64,000 nt of DNA from Pseudomonas sp. MTM4 (GCF_019355055.1 NZ_CP048411.1:124001-188000); one strand, 5' to 3'. Shown: positions 45,765 to 56,083, counted from the stretch's first letter. Numbers and translations are program-made. Notes: generated by a model not told the origin, from the sequence alone.

Positions 45765-47485
45765 CTAATCGTTTCCTGGCGCTTGCGTTGTTCGTAGAGG
45801 AATTTGCGGCGCAGCAACTCGCCGGGGTTGTCGGGAATCTTGCGCAGCCATTGGTCCATCGCCTGATCCTGCTCGGGATCGAGCGAGCCGTCCTGAGACT
45901 GAGCAAGTAACTCATCCGTCTCGCTCTGCTCTATCGGTTCGGGCGTCGCGGCGGGTGTGGTGTTTGCGTTTTCGCCGTCGTTGCTGGCTTCATCCGCGTC
46001 GACCTGCTCGGTGGCTTCGGGTCGACTGGCCGCCGAGCCGCTGGTCGAAGGCTTTTGCTCGGCATCGGGCGACGCATCCTGGACATGCTGGTCGTCAGGG
46101 GCTTTCTCCTGCTGCGCCTGTTGCTGGCGCTGGCGCAGGATTTCTTCGACGGTGGACTTGTTGCGTTGGGCGTGTTCCAGCGCCGGGTCGAGCGCCAATG
46201 CTTGATCATAGGCTTCGATCGCCGCTTCCAGCTCGTCGTTGCGCGCCAGTGCGTTACCCCGGTTGTAATGGTCCGCGGCAGTATCGCCCTTACCGAACTG
46301 CTCGGCGGCACCGGCAAAATCGTCGGCCTGGTAAAGAGCGTAGCCTCGCCATTGCGGGTTTTCGAAGCGCTCTGCGGCTTCGGCGGGACGTTCGGATTCG
46401 AGCAGGTGCATGCCTTGCTGATCCGGGCGCGACCACAGATCTTGCATGCCCGATGCGCTGGCCGGTTGCGGCATGAAGACGATCAGCGGCAGACAGAACA
46501 ACCAGCCGCGGCGACCGGCACAGGCGGCCAGCAACAGCAGCGGCAGCAGCAGCCAATGTCCCTGATCCAGCCAGGCGCTGAGGCGTGTGGTGTCGTCTCG
46601 TGTCACGATCTCGCCGGTGCGCGCCAGTAATCCCAGTGCATGCAAGTCGCTTTCATCGAGCCGCGACTGCTGATAGCGCCCGCCGATTTCGCTGGCGAAG
46701 CGGCGCAAACCACTGTCATCGAGCCTTGGAATCAGAATGGCGCCGCTGTCATCTTTTAGAAAACTGCCGTCTTCGCGGGCGATCGGCGCGCCTTGCTCGG
46801 TGCCGATGCCCAGTATCAGCAGCTGCACGGAACTGTCCTCCAGCAGCGTGGCGATCGCGGATCGCTCCCGTTCATCCAGCTGGCTACCGATCAGCAGCAA
46901 CCGACCACGTTCATGGCCACCCTGAGCGAGCAAGTCGATGCTATGAGCAACGGCCAAATCCGCTCGGTGACCTGGCTCCGGCATCAGCTCGGGCTGGAGG
47001 GCATCCAGCAGGTTCTGGGTCGTGGCGATATCGTTGGTCAGTGGCACCAGCGTGTGAGCGCTGCCGGCGAATGCCACCAGTGCGGTCTGTGCGTCCTGGC
47101 GGGTCTGCAACAGATCGAGAATCTCGTGTTTGGCCTGTTCCAGGCGGGTGGGCCGAACGTCGGCGGCGAGCATGGCAGGCGTGGTGTCGAGCAGCACCAC
47201 CAGCGGATCGGCACGCGACAGGCTCGGCTGCTCGGCCTGCTGCCAACTCGGTCCGAGCAGCGCCAGACAGGCAAGCAGCCAGGCCGCGCCGAGCACCAGC
47301 CAGGGGCGTCGGCTGTTGCGCAGCCTGCCGCGGGTCAGCAAGGCGGCATGGAATGCTTCGGGCAACAGGCGTTGCCAGCGGCCGATCTGCCGCTGGCGAT
47401 GCCAGAGCCGCCACAGCAGCCAGATCGGCAGCGGCAGAATCAATAACCAGAAGGGTCGAAGCAGCTGCGGCAGAAACTCCATCAC
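45761..47485 (-). CDS. batB: BatB-like VWA and TPR protein
   Basis: 574 residues. Two membrane helices near residues 10-25 and 60-80, a von Willebrand A domain (about 93-270), another helix near 310-345, a TPR region (DHYNRGNALARNDELEAAIEAYDQALALDPA), and a charged tail rich in Gln, Glu and Ala. The VWA metal site normally reads DxSxS; here it is D100-T-T-P-A104, with both serines replaced. It combines the roles of BatB (VWA) and BatC (TPR). It overlaps its neighbours by four bases on both sides. Confidence 0.85.
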   Translation of the reverse strand: MMEFLPQLLRPFWLLILPLPIWLLWRLWHRQRQIGRWQRLLPEAFHAALLTRGRLRNSRRPWLVLGAAWLLACLALLGPSWQQAEQPSLSRADPLVVLLDTTPAMLAADVRPTRLEQAKHEILDLLQTRQDAQTALVAFAGSAHTLVPLTNDIATTQNLLDALQPELMPEPGHRADLAVAHSIDLLAQGGHERGRLLLIGSQLDERERSAIATLLEDSSVQLLILGIGTEQGAPIAREDGSFLKDDSGAILIPRLDDSGLRRFASEIGGRYQQSRLDESDLHALGLLARTGEIVTRDDTTRLSAWLDQGHWLLLPLLLLAACAGRRGWLFCLPLIVFMPQPASASGMQDLWSRPDQQGMHLLESERPAEAAERFENPQWRGYALYQADDFAGAAEQFGKGDTAADHYNRGNALARNDELEAAIEAYDQALALDPALEHAQRNKSTVEEILRQRQQQAQQEKAPDDQHVQDASPDAEQKPSTSGSAASRPEATEQVDADEASNDGENANTTPAATPEPIEQSETDELLAQSQDGSLDPEQDQAMDQWLRKIPDNPGELLRRKFLYEQRKRQETIR

Positions 47486-48498
47486 GGCCGTTCTCCACGC
47501 CAGAACAGGCGTTGCAGTGAGGAATGCCAGAGACTGTTGGCCACCAGCAGCAGGCTGATCAGCAAAGCGGCGGACAATGGCCAGACATAGAGCGCATCGG
47601 CGACGCGTGCCTGGGTTGGTTGTTGCGCGGCGGGTTCGAGCTGATCGAGTGCCGTGCCGACGGCTGCTAATTCACTGCTCGAACGTGCGCGAAAGTATTC
47701 GCCACCGGTTTGTTCAGCGATTGCCCGCAGCGTCGGTTCGTCCAGTTCGGCACCGACATTGAAGCCGAAATGCTGCAGCACGCCGCCGCTTTCCGCGTCG
47801 GCGCCGATGCCAATGGTATGCACTTTGATGCCTTGCGTCGCAGCCAGGCGAGCGGCCAGCAGCGGCTCGATCTCGCCGCCGTTGTTGGCGCCGTCGGTGA
47901 TCAATACCAGCACCCGGCTGTCCGCTGGGCGCTCACGCAGCCGTTTGATGGCCAGACCTATGGCATCGCCAATCGCCGTGTTGCCGCCGGCGATGCCGAT
48001 GGCCGCCTCGTCGAGCCAGGTGCGCACGGTTTGCCGGTCGAAGGTCAGCGGAGCCTGCAAATAGGCCTGGCTGCCGAACAGGATCAGTCCGACGCGGTCG
48101 CCGCGCCGCTCGATGATGAAGTCCCCGAGCAGGTGCTTGACCAGTTCGAGTCGGCTGATTTCCTCGCCCTGCCATTGCATGTCGGGGTAGTCCATCGATC
48201 CGGAAACATCCACCGCCAGTAGCAGGTCGCGGCCACTGGTGGGCAGCGGTAACGGCTCGCCGAGCCATTGCGGCCTGGCAGCGGCGAACAGCAGCAGCAA
48301 CCAGACCAGCAGATACGGAAGTTGCTGGCGCCACGCCGGCAGCGTGACCATGGCGCGGTGACCGGCCAGTGCCTCCAGGTCGTCGAGAAAGCTGACCTTC
48401 AAGGCCGCATCGCCACTGTCGGCTGCGGGCAACAGCCAGCGCAGCACCCAGGGCAGCGGCAGCAGCAGGAAGACCCACGGCCATGCAAGATCAAACAT
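47482..48498 (-). CDS. batA: BatA-like VWA domain protein
   Basis: 338 residues. N-terminal membrane helices (to about residue 75), VWA domain from about 90 to 280 with the intact MIDAS motif DVSGSM (97-102) and LITDGANNGGE, then a C-terminal membrane helix (WPLSAALLISLLLVANSLW). The VWA part would sit between helices facing the periplasm or cytosol and probably binds a divalent metal. It overlaps the preceding DUF4381 gene by eight bases. Confidence 0.88.
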   Translation of the reverse strand: MFDLAWPWVFLLLPLPWVLRWLLPAADSGDAALKVSFLDDLEALAGHRAMVTLPAWRQQLPYLLVWLLLLFAAARPQWLGEPLPLPTSGRDLLLAVDVSGSMDYPDMQWQGEEISRLELVKHLLGDFIIERRGDRVGLILFGSQAYLQAPLTFDRQTVRTWLDEAAIGIAGGNTAIGDAIGLAIKRLRERPADSRVLVLITDGANNGGEIEPLLAARLAATQGIKVHTIGIGADAESGGVLQHFGFNVGAELDEPTLRAIAEQTGGEYFRARSSSELAAVGTALDQLEPAAQQPTQARVADALYVWPLSAALLISLLLVANSLWHSSLQRLFWRGERP

Positions 48499-48985
48499 GT
48501 TTGCGAATCCAGATTTGCACAGCCTGCTCTAGTCCTTGGATGGCCTTGTCGTCCAGTCGGCATTCGGCGCGATAGACGCCTTCGACCAGCACCATCCAGC
48601 GCGTCAGACCAGCCGCCGGGCAGCGGTTGTCGAGAAACGCCAGCCAGGCGCGCCCGCTGAGCGTATGCGGGTGATCGCCCGGATAACGGGTTCGGCAGAG
48701 GCGCTTGAGCAGCGCGTTGAGCTGCTGCAGCCATTGGTTGGCGGGCTGGCCTCCGTAGGGTTTGTTCAGCTGTGCAAGTTCGTCGAGGGCGATCTGTCGT
48801 TGAGGTTCGAGTGGCGGCTCGGCTTCGTTCGTGTCGTCTCGCTTCCAACGCTGCCAGGGGCGTAGGCGTACGAGCAGAACGAGGCTGAGCAGCAATGCGG
48901 CGAGAAACCACCAGCCGGGCGCGGGCGGCCAGGCGCTTATCGGAGCAGGAGCCATAAGGGGCTCGAGTTGATCGAGCGAACTCAT
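48491..48985 (-). CDS. DUF4381 family membrane protein
   Basis: 164 residues. A single membrane helix (WWFLAALLLSLVLLVRL, residues about 26-42) is followed by a basic cytosolic domain with LDELAQLNKPYGGQPANQWLQQLNALLKRLCRTRYP and LSGRAWLAFLDNRCP. This arrangement is typical of the small DUF4381 protein found between DUF58 and BatA in gammaproteobacterial moxR clusters. It overlaps both neighbouring genes. Confidence 0.85.
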   Translation of the reverse strand: MSSLDQLEPLMAPAPISAWPPAPGWWFLAALLLSLVLLVRLRPWQRWKRDDTNEAEPPLEPQRQIALDELAQLNKPYGGQPANQWLQQLNALLKRLCRTRYPGDHPHTLSGRAWLAFLDNRCPAAGLTRWMVLVEGVYRAECRLDDKAIQGLEQAVQIWIRKHV

Positions 48986-49950
48986 CGGGGCGCCCCCGGA
49001 TGCTGCACGCTGAGGTGTTCACGCAGCTGTTCGATCAACTCGCGCTGGGCGTCGAGCGGCATCAACGGCAATCGCAGGCGATCTGCCAGGCGGCGCCACC
49101 GAGCGGTGCGAGCTTCGCCCTGGCTCCGGTAGGCCTGGCGTATGGCGGCGTCGTGGCTGTCCAGCTCCAGCCGTGCGCCGGACTGGGCGAAGCGCAGCAG
49201 ACCGGCAGCGGGCAGGGCATGGTCGAGCGGATCGAACACCGGAATCAGCAACAGGTCGACATGGCGGGCCAGCAAGGTCAGCTGTTGTTCGGCGGCATCG
49301 CTCAGGGTGCGCTCATCGCAGACGATCACCGCCAGGCTGCCGGGACGCAGCACTTCGCGGGCGCGCCTGAGGGCCATGCCGAAGGCGTCGGCTTCGCAAT
49401 TCTGGTCGGTATTCAGGTTGGCGTTGGCGCGGGCCAGACGATCGAGCAGCTGCAACAGGCTCTGCTTGCTGCGCCGAGGCTTTACCTCGTGCTGCTCGCC
49501 ACAGCCAAAAACCAAGCCGCCGACGCGGTCGTTGTGACTCAGCGCGGCCCAGCCGACAAGGCTGGCAGCCTGGGCGGCCAGTACCGATTTGAAGGCCAGA
49601 CCGCTGCCGAAGAACAACCGGGGGCTCTGTTCTACAAGGATGTAAATGGGCCGTTCGCGCTCCTCGTGGAACAGCTTGGTATGGGGCTCCTGAGTACGCG
49701 CCGTTACCCGCCAGTCGATGGTGCGCACGTCGTCGCCCGCCTGATAGATGCGCACCTGGTCGAAATCTACGCCGCGCCCGCGGAGCTTGGAGTGATGCAG
49801 GCCGACCAGCGAGCTGCGTCGATGCGGGCTGGAGAACAGCGGGACTTCCCTGACGCGGTGACGCATGTCGATCAGCTCGGCCAGGCTCACGCGAATGCCC
49901 GCGTCAGGCGAGTGCGTCGCGTCGCTGCCAGGCGATAGCGAGGGTTGCAT
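48982..49950 (-). CDS. DUF58 domain protein
   Basis: 322 residues, soluble. It contains the DUF58 block GRGVDFDQVRIYQAGDDVRTIDWRVTARTQEPHTKLFHEERERP and a VWA-like remainder (FGSGLAFKSVLAAQAASLVGWAAL, SLAVIVCDERTLSD). It is the constant partner of MoxR ATPases. Its ATG overlaps the moxR stop by one base. Confidence 0.9.
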   Translation of the reverse strand: MQPSLSPGSDATHSPDAGIRVSLAELIDMRHRVREVPLFSSPHRRSSLVGLHHSKLRGRGVDFDQVRIYQAGDDVRTIDWRVTARTQEPHTKLFHEERERPIYILVEQSPRLFFGSGLAFKSVLAAQAASLVGWAALSHNDRVGGLVFGCGEQHEVKPRRSKQSLLQLLDRLARANANLNTDQNCEADAFGMALRRAREVLRPGSLAVIVCDERTLSDAAEQQLTLLARHVDLLLIPVFDPLDHALPAAGLLRFAQSGARLELDSHDAAIRQAYRSQGEARTARWRRLADRLRLPLMPLDAQRELIEQLREHLSVQHPGAPR

Positions 49951-50909
49951 CAGGCCACCGCGACCACGTCGAGGATGCGTTGCAGCACTCGATCCTGATC
50001 GATGCCGGCGGCTTCTGCTTCGAACGAGAGGATCAATCGGTGGCGCAGTACATCGAACAGCATGGCCTGAATGTCTTCCGGGCTGACGAAGTCGCGGCCG
50101 GCCAGCCAGGCATGGGCGCGGGCGCAGCGGTCCAGCGAGATCGAGCCGCGCGGACTGGCGCCATAAGCGATCCAGCCGGCCAGCTCGGCATCGAACTTGG
50201 CGGGCGTTCGGGTCGCCATGACCAGCTGCACCAGGTATTCCTCCACCGCATCGGCCATGTACAGGCCAAGAATTTCCTTGCGCGCAGCGAAGATGGCTTG
50301 CTGCGAGACGCGGTGTTCCGGAGGGGTTTCGCCGTTGATGGCCTCGCCACGGGCCTGCTGAAGGATGCGGCGCTCCACCGAGGCATCGGGAAAGCCCAGC
50401 TTCACGTGCATCAGGAAGCGGTCGAGCTGTGCTTCCGGCAGCGGGTAAGTGCCCTCCTGCTCGATGGGGTTCTGCGTGGCCATCACTAGAAACAGTGGCG
50501 ATAGATCGTAGGTGCTGCGGCCAACGCTGACCTGGCGCTCGGCCATGGCTTCGAGCAGCGCCGACTGGACCTTTGCCGGGGCGCGATTGATTTCGTCGGC
50601 CAGCACCAGATTGTGAAAGATCGGGCCCTGCTGAAAAACGAAGCTGCCGGTTTCCGGGCGGTAGATTTCCGTGCCGGTGATGTCGGCCGGAAGCAGATCA
50701 GGCGTGAACTGAATGCGATGGAATTCGGCCTCCAGGCCACCGGCCAGTTCCTTGATCGCGCGGGTTTTGGCCAGGCCCGGAGCGCCTTCGACGAGCAGAT
50801 GCCCGTCGGCCAGCAAGGCGATCAGCAGCCGCTCGATCAGCCTTTCCTGGCCGAGAATCTGGGTTGAAAGGAACTGTCGCAAGGCGACTATTGCTTCACG
50901 GTGGACCAT
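49950..50909 (-). CDS. moxR: MoxR-family AAA+ ATPase
   Basis: 319 residues. Walker A is GAPGLAKT (42-49), Walker B is LVLADEINRAP, then sensor 1 MATQNPIEQEGTYPLPEAQLDRF. The family acts as chaperone-like ATPases that mature or remodel partner complexes, here presumably the VWA proteins encoded after it. It is first of six overlapping genes and divergent from gdhB, from which it is separated by 281 bases. Confidence 0.93.
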   Translation of the reverse strand: MVHREAIVALRQFLSTQILGQERLIERLLIALLADGHLLVEGAPGLAKTRAIKELAGGLEAEFHRIQFTPDLLPADITGTEIYRPETGSFVFQQGPIFHNLVLADEINRAPAKVQSALLEAMAERQVSVGRSTYDLSPLFLVMATQNPIEQEGTYPLPEAQLDRFLMHVKLGFPDASVERRILQQARGEAINGETPPEHRVSQQAIFAARKEILGLYMADAVEEYLVQLVMATRTPAKFDAELAGWIAYGASPRGSISLDRCARAHAWLAGRDFVSPEDIQAMLFDVLRHRLILSFEAEAAGIDQDRVLQRILDVVAVA

Positions 50910-51190
50910 CGCTGAGCTCTTCTGCTGGGAATGTCGGGGCGGGGGCGCTCGACGTCGCGACTTTAATTCATTTGCCGGGGAGCGAGCTATGCGCGGCTCG
51001 GCAACTTCGTCGCCTCAGGAGGTACCAACGCATTGGAGACAGCCTGGCAGAGCCTGGGCTCGCCGGGTCAGAGCAGGCTGGCATTGATGCAATCCTCGTC
51101 TGCTGGACTACCGTTGAACTAGAACGTTGCGTCGCCAGTTTGGTGCCGCGACGGCCTTAACTGAATCTCAAGCCAGAATGGAGCGAACCA
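50910..51190. other. Divergent promoter region of moxR and gdhB
   Basis: 281 bases separate the two start codons. I see no convincing consensus promoter or repeat. The GGAG at 51180-51183 is the ribosome site for gdhB. Confidence 0.5.
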
Positions 51191-54100
51191 ATGGCGTTCT
51201 TTACCGCTGCCAGCAAAGCCGACTTTCAGCAACAACTGCAAGTGGCCCTGGCGCAGCATGTCGACGAGAGACTCCTGCCACAAGTGGGACTTTTCGCCGA
51301 GCAGTTCTTCGGAATTGTCGCCCTGCCCGAACTCACCCAGCGACGCATGACCGATCTCGTCGGCTCGACACTTGCCAGTTGGCGTCTGTTGGAGCGTTTC
51401 GATCCGGCCAGCCCGGAAGTTCATGTCTTCAATCCTGACTACGAGAAGCACGGTTGGCAGTCGACCCATAGCGTGGTCGAGGTGCTGCATCCGGATATGC
51501 CGTTCCTGGTGGACTCGGTACGGATGGAGCTGACCCGTCGCGGTTATGCGATTCATACGCTGCAGAACAGCGTGCTGCAGGTTCGCCGGAACGCCGATGG
51601 CAGTCTGATCGAGCTGCTGCCTAAAGGGCGCTCTGCCGAGGACAGTCAGGCCGAGTCGTTGATTTTCGTCGAAATAGACCGCTGCGCCAGTGCCGCTGCC
51701 TTGCGCGAACTGGAGCAGTCGCTGCATGCCGTGCTCGCCGACGTGCGTATTACCGTAAGCGACTTCCCGCCCATGAAGGCCAAGGCCGAGGAGCATTACG
51801 CCCGGCTGAGCGCATTGCCGCAGCAGGCCGGCGACGGGCAGCTGGCGGAAATCATGGATTTCATGCGCTGGCTCGCCGATGACCACTTCACCTTCCTCGG
51901 CTATGAAGAATTCACCGTGGTGGATCAGGGTGACGGCGGGCGCATCGTCTATGACGAGTCGTCACTGCTGGGCTTGTCACGCACGCTGCGCACCGGGTTG
52001 GAGGAAAGCGATCAGCTGATCATGTCGCCGGCCCTGGCCTATTTACGCGAGCCGCTACTGCTGTCGTTCGCCAAGGCGGCGACGCCGAGCCGAGTGCATC
52101 GCCCGGCCTATCCCGATTTCGTTTCCATCCGTGAGTTCGACGAGCAGGGGCGGGTAGTCAAGGAATGTCGTTTCCTCGGGCTGTTCACCTCCTCGGTCTA
52201 CACCCAGAGCGTGCGGCGGATTCCCTATATCCGCAGCAAGGTCGCGCAAGTGGTCGAGCGCTCTCACTTCGACGATTCGGCGCATCTGGCCAAGGAGCTT
52301 ATCCAGGTGCTCGAAGTGCTGCCGCGCGATGAGCTGTTCCAGATGACGCTCGATCAGCTGTTCGACACCGCGATCGCCATCGTGCAGATCCAGGAGCGGA
52401 ACAAGCTGCGGCTGTTCCTGCGCACCGACCCTTATGGCCGTTTCTGCTACTGCCTGGCCTACGTCCCGCGTGACAGCTATTCGACCGAAACGCGGTTGCG
52501 CATCCAGCAGGTGCTGATGGATCGGCTGGAAGCCAGCGGCTGCGAGTTCTCCACGTACTTCTCCGAATCCGTGCTGATTCGCGTGCAGTTCCTGCTGCGT
52601 GTGGATCCGAACAAGCAGGTGCAGTTCGACGCGGCGCAACTGGAGCGGGAAGTCGTGCAGGCCTGTCGTACCTGGCAGGACGACTACTCCAGCGTGGTGG
52701 TCGAGCGCTTCGGCGAGGGGCAGGGCACCGGCATCCTCGCTGATTTCCCTCGGGGTTTCCCGGCCGGTTACCGCGAACGCTTCGCGCCGCATTCGGCTGC
52801 GGTCGACATGCAGCACGTGCTGAGCCTGAGCGAAGAGCGGCCGCTGGTGATGAGCTTCTACCAACCGATCACCGCCGCCGAGAATCGCCTGCACTGCAAG
52901 CTCTACCACCTGAACACGCCGCTGCCGCTGTCGGACATGCTGCCCATCCTGGAAAACCTAGGCTTGCGGGTGCTTGGCGAGTTCCCCTTCCATCTGCGGC
53001 ACAAGGGTGGGCGCGAATACTGGATTCACGATTTCGCCTTTACCTACGCCGAAGGTCTGGAAATCGACCTGATGGAGATCAACGAGCCGCTGCAGGATGC
53101 CTTCATTGCTATCCACAACGGCCAGGCTGAAAACGATGCCTTCAACCGACTGGTGCTGACAGCCGGCCTGACCTGGCGTGAGGTGGCGCTACTGCGCGCC
53201 TATGGGCGCTATCTCAAGCAGATCCGCATGGGCTTCGATCTGGGTTACATCGCCAGCGCATTGCTCAATCACACCGACATCGCCCGTGAGCTGGTGCGCC
53301 TGTTCAAGATGCGCTTCTATCTGGCGCGCAAGCTCGGAGAAGAGGATCTGGCCGACAAGCAGGCACGCCTGGAACAGGCCATTGTCACCGCGCTGGATGA
53401 TGTCGCGGTACTGAACGAGGACCGCATCCTGCGGCGCTACCTGGCCCTGATCAAGGCGACGCTGCGGACCAACTTCTACCAGACCGATGCCAGCGGCAAA
53501 CTGAAGAGCTACTTCAGCTTCAAGCTCGATCCCCGCTCGATTCCGGAAATGCCGCGGCCGGCACCGAAATTCGAGATCTTCGTCTACTCGCCTCGGGTCG
53601 AAGGCGTGCATCTGCGTGGCGGCAAGGTGGCGCGTGGTGGGCTGCGCTGGTCGGATCGTGAAGAGGATTACCGCACCGAGGTGCTGGGCTTGGTGAAGGC
53701 GCAGCAGGTGAAAAACGCGATCATCGTGCCGGGCGGCGCCAAGGGGGGCTTCGTTCCGCGCCGGCTGCCGACAAGTGGCTCACGCGACGAGGTGTTGGCC
53801 GAAGGAATCGCCTGCTACCGAATTTTCATCAGCGGCTTGCTGGATATCACCGACAACCTCAAGGACGGCAACGTCGTCCCGCCGGTCAACGTGTTGCGTT
53901 ATGACGAAGACGATCCCTATCTGGTGGTAGCGGCCGACAAGGGCACCGCGACATTTTCCGACATCGCCAACGGCATCGCCGCCGACTATGACTTCTGGCT
54001 GGGCGATGCCTTCGCCTCCGGCGGCTCGGCGGGTTACGACCACAAGAAAATGGGGATCACCGCCAGGGGCGCCTGGGTCTCGGTGCAGCGGCATTTTCGC

Positions 54101-56041
54101 GAACGCGGCATCGACGTTCAGCGCGACCCGGTCAGCGTGATAGGCATCGGCGACATGGCCGGTGACGTTTTCGGCAACGGCTTGCTGATGTCCGAAACCC
54201 TGCAAATGGTCGCAGCGTTCAACCACCTGCATATCTTCATCGACCCCGATCCGGATGCGGCGCGCAGCTTCATCGAGCGCAAGCGTCTGTTCGATCTGCC
54301 GCGCTCGTCTTGGGCCGATTACGATGTCTCGCTGATTTCAGCGGGCGGCGGCGTTTTTTCTAGGTCCGCCAAGCGCATCGCGATCACTCCGCAGATGAAA
54401 GCGCGTTTCGATATCGCCGCGGATCAGCTCACACCCGCCGAATTGATCCATGCATTGCTCAAGGCGCCGGTTGATCTGCTCTGGAACGGTGGTATCGGTA
54501 CCTACATCAAGAGCAGCATGGAGAGCCACGCCGATGTCGGCGATAAGGCCAACGACGTGCTGCGCGTCAACGGTAACGAAGTGCGGGCCAAAGTGATTGG
54601 CGAAGGCGGCAACCTGGGTGTCACGCAACTGGGGCGGGTCGAATATGGCCTGCACGGTGGTGCCTCGAATACCGACTTCATCGACAACGCCGGTGGGGTC
54701 AACTGCTCCGACCATGAGGTAAACATCAAGATCCTACTCAATGAGATCGTCAGCGCCGGCGACATGACCGGCAAGCAGCGCGATCAGCTGCTGTTCGAGA
54801 TGACCGATGCGGTGGCCGAGCTGGTGTTGCATGACAACTACAAGCAGACCCAGGCGCTGTCGCAAGCGCAGCACCGTGCCCGTGAAGGTGGCAGTGAGTA
54901 CAAGCGGTTGATTACCGGCCTTGAAGCCGATGGGTTGCTGGATCGCGCGCTGGAGTTCCTACCGAGCGACGAGGCCCTGGCCGAGCGCGCGAACCAGGGC
55001 AAGGGCCTGACGCGTGCCGAGCTGTCGGTGCTCATTTCGTACAGCAAGATCGATCTGAAGGAAGCGCTGCTGCAGTCACGCGTGCCGGACGATGCCTATC
55101 TGGCGAGAGAGATGGAAAGCGCATTCCCGCAACTGCTGAGCGAGCGTTATCGTCAGCCGATGCTGCAGCATCGTCTCAAGCGCGAGATTGTCAGCACGCA
55201 GATCGCCAACGACCTGATCAACAACATGGGCATCACATTCGTGCAGCGCCTCAGAGAGGCCACCGGCCTGAGCGCCGCGAACGTCGCTGGCGCCTATGTG
55301 ATCGTGCGCGACATTTTCCATCTACCGCACTGGTTCCGCCAGATCGAAGCGCTGGATTACAAGGTGCCGGCCGAGCTGCAGCTCAATCTGATGAATGAAC
55401 TCATGCGTCTGGGCCGCCGTGCGACCCGCTGGTTCCTGCGCAACCGTCGCAACGAGCTGGACGCGGCGCGTGACATCGCTCATTTCGGGCCGCGTGTGGC
55501 GGCGCTTGGCCTGAAGCTCGACGCGCTGCTGCAAGGCGGTACGCGTGAGTTGTGGCAGGGCCGTTACGAGCGTTACACCGAGGCAGGCGTCCCTGAGCTG
55601 CTGGCGCGGATGGTGGCTGGCACCAACCACCTGTACACCTTGTTGCCAATCCTCGAAGCCGCCGACAAGACCGGTCAGCCGCCGGCTGATGTCGCCGCGG
55701 CCTATTTTGCCGTCGGCGGCGCGCTGGAGTTGCCCTGGTATCTGCAGCAGATCACCGCGCTTCCGGTCGAGAACAACTGGCAGGCGCTGGCGCGGGAAAG
55801 TTTCCGCGATGATCTCGATGCTCAGCAGCGTGCGATCACGGTGTCGGTGCTGCAGATGAGTGACGCACCGGAAGAGCTGGATGCGCGGGTTCAACTCTGG
55901 CTGGCGCAGCGTGAATATCAGGTCCAGCGCTGGCGGCGGATGCTGGTCGAGTTGCAGGGCGCCAGCAGTGTCGACTACGCAATGTACGCCGTCGCCGGTC
56001 GCGAGTTGCAGGACCTGGCGCTGAACAGCACGCAACCGTAG
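51191..56041 (+). CDS. gdhB: NAD-specific glutamate dehydrogenase, large (180 kDa) type
   Basis: 1616 residues. It oxidises glutamate to 2-oxoglutarate and ammonia with NAD+, a mainly catabolic reaction. N-terminal ACT-like regulatory segments (PDMPFLVDSVRMELTRRGYAIHTLQN) are followed by the catalytic core around residues 800-1150: RGGLRWSDREEDYRTEVLGLVKAQQVKNAIIVPGGAKGG, DKGTATFSDIANGIA, and VIGIGDMAGDVFGNG (NAD-binding). A long helical C-terminal domain follows. The length is typical of the class in Pseudomonas. ATG 51191 has GGAG eight bases upstream. It is monocistronic, ending in a strong hairpin. Confidence 0.96.
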   Translation: MAFFTAASKADFQQQLQVALAQHVDERLLPQVGLFAEQFFGIVALPELTQRRMTDLVGSTLASWRLLERFDPASPEVHVFNPDYEKHGWQSTHSVVEVLHPDMPFLVDSVRMELTRRGYAIHTLQNSVLQVRRNADGSLIELLPKGRSAEDSQAESLIFVEIDRCASAAALRELEQSLHAVLADVRITVSDFPPMKAKAEEHYARLSALPQQAGDGQLAEIMDFMRWLADDHFTFLGYEEFTVVDQGDGGRIVYDESSLLGLSRTLRTGLEESDQLIMSPALAYLREPLLLSFAKAATPSRVHRPAYPDFVSIREFDEQGRVVKECRFLGLFTSSVYTQSVRRIPYIRSKVAQVVERSHFDDSAHLAKELIQVLEVLPRDELFQMTLDQLFDTAIAIVQIQERNKLRLFLRTDPYGRFCYCLAYVPRDSYSTETRLRIQQVLMDRLEASGCEFSTYFSESVLIRVQFLLRVDPNKQVQFDAAQLEREVVQACRTWQDDYSSVVVERFGEGQGTGILADFPRGFPAGYRERFAPHSAAVDMQHVLSLSEERPLVMSFYQPITAAENRLHCKLYHLNTPLPLSDMLPILENLGLRVLGEFPFHLRHKGGREYWIHDFAFTYAEGLEIDLMEINEPLQDAFIAIHNGQAENDAFNRLVLTAGLTWREVALLRAYGRYLKQIRMGFDLGYIASALLNHTDIARELVRLFKMRFYLARKLGEEDLADKQARLEQAIVTALDDVAVLNEDRILRRYLALIKATLRTNFYQTDASGKLKSYFSFKLDPRSIPEMPRPAPKFEIFVYSPRVEGVHLRGGKVARGGLRWSDREEDYRTEVLGLVKAQQVKNAIIVPGGAKGGFVPRRLPTSGSRDEVLAEGIACYRIFISGLLDITDNLKDGNVVPPVNVLRYDEDDPYLVVAADKGTATFSDIANGIAADYDFWLGDAFASGGSAGYDHKKMGITARGAWVSVQRHFRERGIDVQRDPVSVIGIGDMAGDVFGNGLLMSETLQMVAAFNHLHIFIDPDPDAARSFIERKRLFDLPRSSWADYDVSLISAGGGVFSRSAKRIAITPQMKARFDIAADQLTPAELIHALLKAPVDLLWNGGIGTYIKSSMESHADVGDKANDVLRVNGNEVRAKVIGEGGNLGVTQLGRVEYGLHGGASNTDFIDNAGGVNCSDHEVNIKILLNEIVSAGDMTGKQRDQLLFEMTDAVAELVLHDNYKQTQALSQAQHRAREGGSEYKRLITGLEADGLLDRALEFLPSDEALAERANQGKGLTRAELSVLISYSKIDLKEALLQSRVPDDAYLAREMESAFPQLLSERYRQPMLQHRLKREIVSTQIANDLINNMGITFVQRLREATGLSAANVAGAYVIVRDIFHLPHWFRQIEALDYKVPAELQLNLMNELMRLGRRATRWFLRNRRNELDAARDIAHFGPRVAALGLKLDALLQGGTRELWQGRYERYTEAGVPELLARMVAGTNHLYTLLPILEAADKTGQPPADVAAAYFAVGGALELPWYLQQITALPVENNWQALARESFRDDLDAQQRAITVSVLQMSDAPEELDARVQLWLAQREYQVQRWRRMLVELQGASSVDYAMYAVAGRELQDLALNSTQP

Positions 56042-56083
56042 TAACGGTCAGCTGCCGGACAGCCCGGTAGCTGGCGCTCGTTA

